Assembly: GCA_903877125.1 (NCBI GenBank)
Contig: CAIRCM010000231.1
Span: forward strand, 1-39,627
Length of the DNA: 39,627 bases
Source of the DNA: an uncultured Acetobacteraceae bacterium
GTDB lineage: Bacteria; Pseudomonadota; Alphaproteobacteria; Acetobacterales; Acetobacteraceae
Reading direction: 5' to 3'
Under the pieces are notes generated by a model. The model saw only the letters and a list, made by a program, of their open reading frames with translations, did no database searches and was not told the DNA's origin. How positions within the stretch are numbered: the first letter of the stretch is position 1; each line of letters opens with the position of its first letter. Positions 17,326 to 25,212 of the stretch are shown here, piece by piece. Made by a program: the position numbers and the translations under genes.

Positions 17326-17616
17326 TCAGCCCTCGCCGCTGCGGTCGGACCAAAGCCCCAGCCCCACGAGATCGCTCAAAAAAAGCGCCACATCGCGCTC
17401 GGCCGCCGCACGCCGTACCTCGAACCGCGCGGCGAGATCGTCCGCGATCGCTCTCGTGTCCTGCCCCTCGCGCAGTCCCTCGATCACCAGCGCGCCCGTG
17501 TGGCTGAGGTTGAACATCGCCCCGCCAACCGGGTCGAACGCAAGGCCGTCGGCCAGAAGCCGCAAACCTGTGAGGCGCCTGCTCGCGCCACCGTGGACTG
17601 GCAATATGGCGTTCAT
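17326..17616 (-). CDS. PqqD-like small protein (RiPP-recognition-element fold)
   Basis: The 96-aa protein has the PqqD (PF05402) pattern: a beta-strand start with LLADGLAFDPVGGAMFNLSH, the TGALVIEGLREGQDTRAIADDL helix, and AERDVALFLSDLVGLGLW at the end. PqqD folds bind peptide substrates for modifying enzymes; in other systems they occur alone next to ATP-grasp or kinase-like genes. ATG at 17616 is supported by AAGGAA about 8 bases upstream. It is the first gene of the operon, 4 bases before the ATP-grasp gene. A sigma70-like promoter with a palindromic operator lies 58-86 bases upstream. No precursor peptide gene or radical SAM enzyme is visible nearby, so classical RiPP biosynthesis is not shown. 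Confidence 0.8.
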   Translation of the reverse strand: MNAILPVHGGASRRLTGLRLLADGLAFDPVGGAMFNLSHTGALVIEGLREGQDTRAIADDLAARFEVRRAAAERDVALFLSDLVGLGLWSDRSGEG

Positions 17617-17673
17617 ATTCGTTCCTTTCACTCGGCGGCGGGGCGAACCATTCACGCCCGATGCCTGTCGCAA

Positions 17674-17702
17674 TCAATATGTGTGCAAAATGCACACGTC
17701 AA
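17674..17702 (-). promoter_or_regulatory. Sigma70-like promoter with palindromic operator in its spacer, driving the PqqD operon
   Basis: On the minus strand the sequence reads TTGACG (17702-17697), a 17-base spacer, then TATTGA (17679-17674). The operator GTGTGCAAAATGCACAC (17681-17697, perfect 7-base arms) fills the spacer and overlaps the last base of the -35 element, the classical position for repression. It shares the consensus GTGTGYAAAWTRCACAC with the site at 12330-12346. The predicted leader to the PqqD-like ATG at 17616 is about 50 bases. The binding protein is unknown. Confidence 0.72.
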
Positions 17703-17875
17703 GTGCGGTTTTGTAATATCCGCGTGAACAAACGGTAATTGTGAATAGAAATAACGCAGTCGCCGAAAGGCCACGGCGCCGCGGAAAGCCGCACCGTCGC
17801 TATGCGCGTGGGATTGATGGGGTGCGGGTGGTCTGCCCGGTCGTCAGGCCTCAGCGCACCTGTCGCCGCCTCGTA

Positions 17876-18045
17876 ATGCCAGCCCGTATAAGCTTTGACG
17901 TACCGGCCGACCGAATCACGTCATGCCGGCGAATGCCGGTATCCAAGCCTTGCGAGGCTGGGACTTCCGAAAGGCGTAGATACCGGCATTCGCCGGCATG
18001 ACGGGTCGGTATCCGCGACGAGTCAATCATTGCGTGGGCTAGTAT
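17876..18045. repeat. MITE-like element, full-length copy
   Basis: The left end ATGCCAGCCCG (17876-17886) and the right end TGGGCTAGTAT (18035-18045) are degenerate inverted repeats of the ends seen at 5662-5774. The interior is a long nested palindrome: CGTCATGCCGGCGAATGCCG on the left and its complement on the right, flanking GAGGCTGGGACTTCC. It is almost identical to the reverse-oriented copy at 9915-10083. No coding capacity is seen. It occupies the middle of the gap 17698-18125, where I see no gene. Confidence 0.72.
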
Positions 18046-18125
18046 AACACGTGATGACACGCCAGAGATCGCGGCCCTGCACGGCCCCGCCGCACGCAAT
18101 GCCCGCAAACCGCTCTCGCCGCGGT

Positions 18126-19997
18126 TCAGAACCCGAACATATGATCCAGCGAAAACCCGCCGGCGTCGTCCATCAGCCCGTGATACCCGAACAGCCGAAC
18201 CTTGGGATCGCGCACCAGCACGTAGCCGCCCGACCCCGCCCGAGCCAAAGCCGCCTCGCCAAATATCTCATGCGGCCAGACCATCGCGGATCCCGAACAG
18301 GCGATCGGCACCGGCGACTCCGCGATCATCCGCCCCTCGCTGTCGAACAACTGCAACGACGTCGAAGACACCGCGTGCCAAGCCGCCGAGGCCGGATAAA
18401 TCAGCACCGCGAAGCTCCGCCGCCCCGCATCGCCGAGCTTGAGGAACAAACGTGTCGACAGACCCGGCGGCGGCCCGGAATAAGACTGCGGCTCATCCCG
18501 GTAGGTCATAACGGTATTGAAAATATGAGCGCCGAAACTGGATTCGGCCGCATGGCCAGACACGCGGTCCTCGTAACGGAACAGCGCATGCAGCCACCCG
18601 TCCGCCTCGCCCCCGTCCCGGAAATCGTAAACCAGCTCCGCGTGGCCGGCCTCGACGTCGATATCGTCGAAATCCAGCGCCAGGTCATGCAGCCGGGGCA
18701 GCCGCCCCAGGAAACGCTCGGCGACCTTACCCCCGCCGCGGTCGAACACGTCCAGCCGGATGGGCAGATTGGCCTGCGTCGTCGCCATCGGCGTCGGCTG
18801 GAAAATGCTGCGGAACCGGGCGCGCGGCAGGATCGGGAACGGCAGCAGATAGCCGCGGCCCAAAGCGGCCGGCAGCGTGGGAATGCCCGGATCGGCCTTG
18901 AGATTGTCGCGTTCGACATTGACATGGGCGATGCGGGTGCGGTTGCGCTGCGTAACCTCGTAACGCGGCCGGACAACATGACGGCCGGTCCGCACTTCGA
19001 TCTGCGCTGGCCAGCGCAGGTGCGGCAGCATCGCCGCGACGTCCAGCGCGACGGTGGCGAAGGGGCCGACTTCCTGGTCCAGCGTGACCGGACGTTCCGC
19101 GCCCATGCGGTCCAGCGCAACGGTGCCGGCGGGGATCGGCACGGCGTGGCTGTTCTGTAGCCACAGCACCACGCGCTCGCCCACATGCGGTGCCGGCAGA
19201 CCGGCGAAACGATCGGACGGCCAGGCGTTCGCGTCATGGGTGCAGGACAGCGACGCGCCAGTGTCGGACGCATAGGTGTCCAACGCGTATTTCACCACAT
19301 CGTGACCGGCCGCGCCGATCGCATGAACGAACAACTGTCCGGTGAAATCCCCCAGGCCGAACCGCTTCCGCACCGCACGGCTGTCGATCGAAAATCCGCC
19401 GGCCGCGCTGGGCAGCGGCTGCTCCCAGGTCGCCAGAACCCGCCCATCCCCGCCGAACAGCCGCAGCCAAAGCCGCATCGGCCCGGCACCGTAATTGGCC
19501 CAGTAGTTCGCCGATACCAAGCGGGTCGACAGCCCCTCCGCATCGCGGAAAAACGCGTAATTGGTCGCGAAGTTGAGCTTGTCGAGATACCGCGCGCGAA
19601 CCGAAATCATCTCCGCCGGCAGCCGTATCTCGTCAAGGCTGGTCACCCGCGCGCCCGCCGGCAGCAAACCGGCGATGCGCTCGATGATCCGCGCCGCGTC
19701 GAAAGCGGCGACCAGCACGGTTTTGGCCCCGCTGTCCGGCAGCCCCGTCAGCGGCTGCGTGGTCGTCCCGGCACGCACTTGCCCGACCTCGTTCACGTCG
19801 TGGACGAACAGCGAGTCGACCCGCAGCGGGTACATCGCCAGCAGTGCCTCGGCGATATGGTCCGGATCGTACAACGCGACAGGCCCCGTCAGGCCGGCAT
19901 ACACGCGAGCGATACCCTCGGCCGCCAGCGGGTGAGCCAGCGCCTTGTAGATGACATTGCCCCCCGCGCGTGCGTCGAAGGTTTGGATGTTCAGCAT
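18126..19997 (-). CDS. Conserved-looking protein of unknown function (623 aa), coupled to an ELM1-family gene
   Basis: I do not recognise this family. The product has no signal peptide, membrane segments or obvious catalytic motif. It is rich in beta-type segments, for example FVHAIGAAGHDVVKYALDTY (about residues 228-247), SANYWANYGAGPMRLWLRLF and a C-terminal GYVLVRDPKVRLFGYHGLMDD. It begins MLNIQTFDARAGGNVIYKAL. Its ATG (19995-19997) directly follows the TAA of the ELM1-like gene with no gap, so the two are very likely translationally coupled and functionally linked. Codon use matches its neighbours. A role in surface glycan or envelope biology is only a guess from the ELM1 partner. The alternative in-frame reading on the opposite strand is a GC-rich shadow. 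Confidence 0.75.
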   Translation of the reverse strand: MLNIQTFDARAGGNVIYKALAHPLAAEGIARVYAGLTGPVALYDPDHIAEALLAMYPLRVDSLFVHDVNEVGQVRAGTTTQPLTGLPDSGAKTVLVAAFDAARIIERIAGLLPAGARVTSLDEIRLPAEMISVRARYLDKLNFATNYAFFRDAEGLSTRLVSANYWANYGAGPMRLWLRLFGGDGRVLATWEQPLPSAAGGFSIDSRAVRKRFGLGDFTGQLFVHAIGAAGHDVVKYALDTYASDTGASLSCTHDANAWPSDRFAGLPAPHVGERVVLWLQNSHAVPIPAGTVALDRMGAERPVTLDQEVGPFATVALDVAAMLPHLRWPAQIEVRTGRHVVRPRYEVTQRNRTRIAHVNVERDNLKADPGIPTLPAALGRGYLLPFPILPRARFRSIFQPTPMATTQANLPIRLDVFDRGGGKVAERFLGRLPRLHDLALDFDDIDVEAGHAELVYDFRDGGEADGWLHALFRYEDRVSGHAAESSFGAHIFNTVMTYRDEPQSYSGPPPGLSTRLFLKLGDAGRRSFAVLIYPASAAWHAVSSTSLQLFDSEGRMIAESPVPIACSGSAMVWPHEIFGEAALARAGSGGYVLVRDPKVRLFGYHGLMDDAGGFSLDHMFGF

Positions 19998-20942
19998 TTA
20001 TCCGGGGTCCCGCAATCCAAGCCGGCGGCACACCTCGGCCGCCACCATCGGTGTATCGTTCAGCACATCGACCGGCCAGGGGGCAAATCGTCCCTCGAAC
20101 GGGCGGATGCGGCCGGCGCGCATCATCGTGTCGATGAAGATGCCCTGCCGGCGGGATTTGCCGGGAAGCGGGGCGAACATCACTGGCACGGCGGTGGCGG
20201 AGGCCTCGGAAATCATCGAAACGCTGTCCTGGGTCACGATGATCGCGTCGGCGAGGGCCAGCATGCCGAAATAAGGATTCTCCCCCGTGAAATCCCAAAC
20301 CCAGCCACCCACCGGCGCCAAGGCCGCACGCATCAGCGCCGTGACCGCAGGGTCGGTGCGCCGCGACGGGGTAACCGCGATGCCGACCCCATCCCGCCGC
20401 ACCATCGCGGCGAGGTCCGCGGCGAGGCGGCCGCCAACTTCCGTATTCAGGGTGTAGCGCCCGTTGTTGCCGCCCAGCAGGACCGCGACCAGGGGACGCT
20501 TCAAGCCCGCCAGCCGGTCACGCCAGATGTCCGCTTCGGCGAGCAGCCGCGCCTGCGTGACCCGATGCAGCGCGGTGCGGGCAACGACCACGTTCGGACC
20601 GGTCAGTTCGTCGTGGGTGTTCGCGACCACGAGGTCGAAGCGCTCGATCGGCATCCGGGGGTTCTGGACCTGTACGACACGCTGGCCGGTTTTCCGCAGG
20701 GCCGCCAGGACGGCGCCAGCCATACCGCCGCAGCCGATCGCGAGATCGGCGGTCGGCGGGGTCAAGGCATCGGCGACCACATGCAGTGGCCGGGGCCAAG
20801 TCCGGGCGGGGATGCGATTCCAGATGCCGGTCGGCTTAAGAACTCGGAGGTCGGCTGTCAGACCCGCGGCGTCCGCCAAGCCAAGGGCCTGTGCCTGCAG
20901 GCCGGCGTAGCCTTCGCTGAGAATCCAGGCGGGTTGCGACAT
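19998..20942 (-). CDS. ELM1 family (mitochondrial-fission ELM1-like, DUF1022) GT-B-like protein
   Basis: The 314-aa protein matches the ELM1/DUF1022 family, first noted through plant ELM1 but common in alphaproteobacteria, where a glycosyltransferase-like fold is suspected. Diagnostic segments are WILSEGYAGLQAQALGLADA at the N-terminus, ADLAIGCGGM, VQVQNPRMP, VAVLLGGNNGRYTLNTE, AVTPSRRTDP, NPYFGMLALADAIIVTQDSVSMISEA and GKSRRQGIFIDTM. The late D-S-V-S-M-x-S-E-A segment sits where GT-B enzymes hold the donor nucleotide. ATG at 20942 (MSQPAWIL) is preferred over an extension to 20978. It is first of a two-gene operon and abuts the unknown 623-aa gene. The cellular role is unproven. Confidence 0.83.
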   Translation of the reverse strand: MSQPAWILSEGYAGLQAQALGLADAAGLTADLRVLKPTGIWNRIPARTWPRPLHVVADALTPPTADLAIGCGGMAGAVLAALRKTGQRVVQVQNPRMPIERFDLVVANTHDELTGPNVVVARTALHRVTQARLLAEADIWRDRLAGLKRPLVAVLLGGNNGRYTLNTEVGGRLAADLAAMVRRDGVGIAVTPSRRTDPAVTALMRAALAPVGGWVWDFTGENPYFGMLALADAIIVTQDSVSMISEASATAVPVMFAPLPGKSRRQGIFIDTMMRAGRIRPFEGRFAPWPVDVLNDTPMVAAEVCRRLGLRDPG

Positions 20943-21096
20943 GGCGGGGCTTTTCGGCCGCGTGCCCGGCGGCGTCAATCGTCCCGCGTTCGGGAGCGGC
21001 CTGCTCGGCCGTTATCACAGTTCGGTGCGGTACTACCGAGCTCTGGCCGGCTGTGTTACGGATCGATCAATCTCATGGTGCGATAGGGAGTTCCGG

Positions 21097-21615
21097 GTGC
21101 CTTACAGCTTTTACGTCCATGGCTTCAGGCCGATCTATGCCCAGCCGACCGCCAACACCTGCTGGTCCGCCTGCTATTCCATGCTCCGGTCCTATCGAAC
21201 CGGCGTGAAATATCACACCTGCCGGGAGGGCATTCAGCCGATGGGCGACTACTGGTTGAAATTCTACGACACCGACACCCCGATACCGCAGTATATCGGG
21301 GAAAAATTCGTCGCCGCTACAAACCTGTCCGAGGAATCGCTCAGCCCGGACATCGCCGCCTGGAACCGCCTGCTGATCAGTTACGGATTGCTGTGGGTCT
21401 CGACGCTCATGCCGCAAGGACTGCACGACCGCGTGGTGGCCGGTATCGACGGCGACGGTTCCTCCAGCGGGACGAACATGCTCATCATGGATCCCAATGG
21501 CGGCAAAACGTACCTGCAGAACTACGGTGAATTCATGGCTCAGTTCGCCGCCCAGGGGTCGACCGGCAATTTCGGGAGCGACTATCAGATCCTGCACGGC
21601 GGCGGTTCCTCGTAG
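21097..21615 (+). CDS. Papain-like cysteine protease of the C70 (AvrRpt2-like) type
   Basis: The 172-aa protein shows the papain-like C70 pattern: oxyanion Gln16 and catalytic Cys22 in AQPTANTCWSACYSML, His110 in MPQGLHDRVVAGIDGDG and an Asp/Asn partner near 132 in LIMDPNGG. It would cleave a peptide bond; AvrRpt2 is the best known relative, but free-living bacteria carry many short members of unknown role. The start is GTG at 21097 with GGGAG at 21086-21090, six bases upstream. The open frame extends further upstream without homology. No signal peptide is visible. It stands alone, between the divergent ELM1 gene and a solute-binding-protein gene 79 bases downstream. The substrate is unknown. 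Confidence 0.75.
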   Translation: MPYSFYVHGFRPIYAQPTANTCWSACYSMLRSYRTGVKYHTCREGIQPMGDYWLKFYDTDTPIPQYIGEKFVAATNLSEESLSPDIAAWNRLLISYGLLWVSTLMPQGLHDRVVAGIDGDGSSSGTNMLIMDPNGGKTYLQNYGEFMAQFAAQGSTGNFGSDYQILHGGGSS

Positions 21616-21694
21616 ACTGTAGACGCCCCCCGCCGGCACACTTCCCGGTCCGACGCTTCACCGGCATACTCCCTGTTAAAAGGGAGACTCCGGA

Positions 21695-23284
21695 ATGAAA
21701 CGCCGCTCGCTCTTGGCCGCCTCGCTGGCCGCGCCCGTTCTCGGCCGCCTGTCCGCCCCAGCCATCGCCGCCGCGCCCGGCGCGGCGGTGCTGAAAGTGA
21801 TCCCAAGCGCCAATCTCACCTCGTTCGATCCGATCTTCACCACCGCCTACATCACCCGCAACCACGCGTTCATGATCTACGACACGCTCTACGGCTTGAA
21901 CGCCGCGCTCGAGCCTGTGCCGCAGATGGCGGCGGGCCACACGGTCGACGATGACGGGCTCACGGTAACGATCACCCTGCGGGACGGCCAGAAGTTCCAC
22001 GACGGCGAACCGGTCCGCGCCGCCGACGCCGTCGCCAGCCTGCGCCGGTGGATGAAGCGCAGCGCCTTCGGCCAGAAGCTGGACGCCGCGACCAACGAAC
22101 TGACGGCTCTCGACGACAAGCGCTTCCGGTTCCGCCTGAAAAAGCGTTTCCCAACCCTGTTGGATGCCCTCGCCTCCGTCCCCAACACGACGTTCGTGAT
22201 GCCCGAGCGGGTGGCCGCGACCGATCCATACAAGCAGATCGCCGAAACGATCGGCTCCGGCCCGTTCCGCTTCAAACGCGACGAGTTCAACTCCGGCAGC
22301 CTGGCCGTCTACGAGCGGAACCCCGATTACGTCCCGCGTCCGGACGGCGAAACCAGCCTGACGGCCGGCCCCAAGCGGGTGTTTTTCGACCGGATCGAAT
22401 GGCACATCGTGCCCGATGCCGCGACGGCGGGCGCCGCGCTGCAACGGGGGGAGGTCGATTGGTGGGAACAGCCCACGCCCGATTTGCGCCCGCTGCTCGC
22501 CCGCGACAAGGCGCTGGTGGTGGAGGCGATCGACAATGCCGGATCCCAGGGCATCCTTCGCCTCAATCATCTCCACCCGCCATTCGACAACAAGGCATTG
22601 CGGCGCGCCTTGCTGCCGGCGGTGAGCCAGGCCGATTACATGCAGGCAGTCGTCGGCACCGATCCGAACGACTGGCACGACGGCATCGGCGTCTTCGCGC
22701 GCGGCACGCCGATGGCCAACAGTGCCGGCCTCGAACCGTTCGCTGGCCCGCGCGACATCGATCTGGCGAAGCAACTGATGAAGGAAGCCGGCTATAACGG
22801 CCAAAAGATGCGCTTGATCGGCCCCACCGACTATCTGGCCCAGACCGCCGAAACCCTCGTCTCCGCCGATCTGTTCAACCGGCTCGGCTTCAATCAGGAC
22901 GTGGCGATCTCCGACTGGGGCACCGTCGTGCAGCGCCGCACCAGCCGCGAGCCGGTGGAAAAGGGCGGCTGGTCGGCGATGTACCTGGCCCCGACATCGT
23001 TCGACCTGCTCGATCCCGCTGTGAACGGCACCTTGCGCGCCAACGGCCTCGCCGCCTTTCCAGGCTGGCCCTCCGTTCCCGCGCTCGAAGCCCTTAACGA
23101 CAGTTGGTTTGACGCCCCCGATCTGGCCGGACGCAAAGCCATCGCCGCCGACATCCAGCGGCTCGCGATGGAGGAGGTCGTTTATATCCCGCTGGGCTGG
23201 TTCAAGAATTTCACCGCCTTGCGGCGCGATCTGACCGACCGTGTCCGGGGTTTCGCGATTTACTGGAACGTACGGCGGGGATGA
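21695..23284 (+). CDS. ABC transporter substrate-binding protein, family 5 (peptide/nickel/opine type)
   Basis: The 529-aa periplasmic protein carries a signal peptide MKRRSLLAASLAAPVLG...AIAA; the twin arginine followed by hydrophobic residues suggests Tat or Sec export, with cleavage near residue 26. Family features are SANLTSFDPIFTTAYITRNH, IYDTLYGL, the DDGLTVTITLRDGQKFHDGEPV segment and GSGPFRFKRDEF. Such proteins deliver oligopeptides, glutathione or metal chelates to an ABC permease. No permease or ATPase gene of that uptake system is in the window, so this is an orphan receptor. The start ATG at 21695 has AAGGGAG about ten bases upstream. The next gene converges 82 bases away; I see no clear terminator between them. 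Confidence 0.9.
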   Translation: MKRRSLLAASLAAPVLGRLSAPAIAAAPGAAVLKVIPSANLTSFDPIFTTAYITRNHAFMIYDTLYGLNAALEPVPQMAAGHTVDDDGLTVTITLRDGQKFHDGEPVRAADAVASLRRWMKRSAFGQKLDAATNELTALDDKRFRFRLKKRFPTLLDALASVPNTTFVMPERVAATDPYKQIAETIGSGPFRFKRDEFNSGSLAVYERNPDYVPRPDGETSLTAGPKRVFFDRIEWHIVPDAATAGAALQRGEVDWWEQPTPDLRPLLARDKALVVEAIDNAGSQGILRLNHLHPPFDNKALRRALLPAVSQADYMQAVVGTDPNDWHDGIGVFARGTPMANSAGLEPFAGPRDIDLAKQLMKEAGYNGQKMRLIGPTDYLAQTAETLVSADLFNRLGFNQDVAISDWGTVVQRRTSREPVEKGGWSAMYLAPTSFDLLDPAVNGTLRANGLAAFPGWPSVPALEALNDSWFDAPDLAGRKAIAADIQRLAMEEVVYIPLGWFKNFTALRRDLTDRVRGFAIYWNVRRG

Positions 23285-23366
23285 GACTGGAATGGGGTGA
23301 CCGAAACCATCGACCCCGATCCAACGCGGCATCTGAAAACCGCAATCGTTCCGTCAGAAGGCCCAG

Positions 23367-24308
23367 CTACGATGGTGGCACCGTCGCGAGTGCCCGTCGC
23401 CGAAATACGCCGATCGCGTTCAGAAGCCCCACCGTCACCAACAGAAGCCCCACGATTTGCACGGCGTTCGGTATTTCGCCCACGACCGGAATACCGATCG
23501 CCACCGACACCGCCGGCACCATCGCCGGAAACAGCACCGCTCTGCTCACTCCCAGGACGCGGATTGCCTGACTGTAAGCGGAAATCGCCAGCACGCCCTG
23601 CACGAAGCCCTGCACCACCGCCTGCACCGCCAACGGCCCGAGCGGCAGGGCCCGCACGTGACCCATCCCGTACCAGGCAAGATAGCACGGCACGACGATC
23701 CAAATCGATAGAAACGAAACGACCCCGATCGCCCGGATCGCATGCAGGCGCCAATATCGCACCAGCACCGTGAACCCGGCCCAAATAATGGCGGATGAGA
23801 AAAACAACAGATCGCCGATCCAGCTGCTCGCCCCGCTATATGCGTGCAGCCCTTGCCAGCTGATCAGCACGATCCCGCCGATCACCAGCGCCGCACCAGC
23901 CAGATGCGCGCCGCTCAGACGCTCTTTCAGCAACCAGGCCGCGATGCCGGTGCTGATGATGGTGACCGACGCCGGATGAATCACCGCCCCATGCGCCAAC
24001 GGCGCGAAAGCGTAGCCGCCAAGCTGCATCAGCGCGAAAGCCGGCCCCGCGAGCAGGGTCAGAATCAGCCCCTTGCGCCAGCCGATTCCGGCCAGGGCCG
24101 GCAGCCCGGACCCGATCCAGAATGGCAGCAACACGATGCCCGACACCCCGAATCGCATCAGGATCAAATCGCCGGGCGTCAACCCCGCGAGCACCCCGGC
24201 TCGGGCGGTCGCGAACGACAGCGACGCCCCCAGAGCCAGGACGCACCCGCAGAAATAGCCCCATGCATCGGATTGTGTATCCGGCAGGAAGCGGCGAAGG
24301 CTGCTCAT
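23367..24308 (-). CDS. EamA/DMT-superfamily transporter
   Basis: The 313-aa membrane protein has about ten hydrophobic segments in two EamA halves (residues about 15-150 and 165-300), with the conserved LILMRFGVSGIVL of the first half and AWLLKERLSGAHLAGAALVIGGI at its end. Members export metabolites, amino acids or drugs across the inner membrane. It is the last gene of the TetR-GST-YghU-EamA unit, 27 bases after yghU, which suggests export of a conjugate or toxic compound. ATG at 24308 has AGGGGGA just upstream. The substrate is not deducible. Confidence 0.87.
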   Translation of the reverse strand: MSSLRRFLPDTQSDAWGYFCGCVLALGASLSFATARAGVLAGLTPGDLILMRFGVSGIVLLPFWIGSGLPALAGIGWRKGLILTLLAGPAFALMQLGGYAFAPLAHGAVIHPASVTIISTGIAAWLLKERLSGAHLAGAALVIGGIVLISWQGLHAYSGASSWIGDLLFFSSAIIWAGFTVLVRYWRLHAIRAIGVVSFLSIWIVVPCYLAWYGMGHVRALPLGPLAVQAVVQGFVQGVLAISAYSQAIRVLGVSRAVLFPAMVPAVSVAIGIPVVGEIPNAVQIVGLLLVTVGLLNAIGVFRRRALATVPPS

Positions 24309-24335
24309 GGCCGCTTCCCCCTTGTCGTGCCGGAA

Positions 24336-25190
24336 CTAGATCTTATCCTGCGTTTTCGTATCGAAATCGCTGGCATCGTGCCGTTCGTGCAACTGGCTCG
24401 ACAATTCCCCTCGCACGCGGTTCACCATGCGGCCGCGTTGCACCGCCTTACGTTCCAGAATCGCATCGGCCCAACGCACGACGTTCTTGTATTCGTGTAC
24501 TTGCAGGAACTCGGCCGCGTCGTAGCTCCAGCCCTTCACCATGCCGCCGTACCACGGGAACACGGCGATATCCGCGATCGTGTATTCCGCACCGCCGAGA
24601 TAGGCGTTGTCCGCGAGACGCCGGTCGAGCACGTCGAGCTGCCGCTTCGTCTCCATCGCGAACCGGTCGATCGCGTATTCGATCTTGATCGGCGCATACT
24701 GGTAGAAATGTCCGAACCCGCCGCCCAGATACGGCGCGCTGCCCATCTGCCAGAATAGCCAGGACAGGCATTCGGCCCGCGCCGCCGGATCGGTCGGCAG
24801 GAAAGCCCCGAATTTCTCGGCCAGATAAACCAAAATCGCCCCGGATTCGAACACCCGGATCGGTGTCGGACCGGAACGGTCCTGCAATGCCGGGATTTTG
24901 GAATTCGGATTGATGCCGACAAACCCGCTGCCGAACTGGTCGCCATCGCCGATCTTGATCAGCCACGCGTCGTATTCCGCGCCTTCATGGCCAAGGGCCA
25001 ACAGCTCCTCCAGCATGATCGTCACCTTCACGCCGTTGGGCGTGCCGAGCGAATAAAGCTGCAACGGGTGGCGCCCGACCGGCAGTTCCTTTTCGTGCGT
25101 CGCGCCGGCGATGGGGCGGTTGATACCGGCCCATGCGCCGCCGTTTTCTTGATTCCAGGCCCAGACTTTCGGGGGAGTGTATTCGGTCAC
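24336..25190 (-). CDS. yghU: YghU-like glutathione S-transferase / disulfide-bond oxidoreductase
   Basis: The 284-aa protein follows the YghU pattern closely: the N-terminal extension TPPKVWAWNQENGGAWAGIN, then the thioredoxin-like domain with LGTPNGVKVTIMLEELLALG, GDQFGSGFVGINPNSKIPAL, the glutathione gamma-glutamyl site FESGAILVYLAEKFG, and a helical C-terminal domain with YTIADIAVFPWYGG. YghU reduces disulfides and organic peroxides using two glutathiones. The start is GTG at 25190, supported by AAGGAG about nine bases upstream. It is in an operon with another GST 22 bases upstream and a DMT exporter downstream, under a TetR regulator, pointing to electrophile or oxidant defence. Confidence 0.92.
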   Translation of the reverse strand: MTEYTPPKVWAWNQENGGAWAGINRPIAGATHEKELPVGRHPLQLYSLGTPNGVKVTIMLEELLALGHEGAEYDAWLIKIGDGDQFGSGFVGINPNSKIPALQDRSGPTPIRVFESGAILVYLAEKFGAFLPTDPAARAECLSWLFWQMGSAPYLGGGFGHFYQYAPIKIEYAIDRFAMETKRQLDVLDRRLADNAYLGGAEYTIADIAVFPWYGGMVKGWSYDAAEFLQVHEYKNVVRWADAILERKAVQRGRMVNRVRGELSSQLHERHDASDFDTKTQDKI

Positions 25191-25212
25191 GGGTGCTGCT
25201 CCTTCGTTTGGG

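Noticed and set aside
12287-17616. Classical RiPP cluster based on the PqqD-like gene
   Set aside because: No small precursor peptide gene and no radical SAM, YcaO or other usual RiPP enzyme was found near it.
19185-21086. Plus-strand frame of 633 codons opposite the unknown 623-aa and ELM1 genes
   Set aside because: Arg/Gln/His-rich shadow; the ELM1 motifs on the minus strand are clear.
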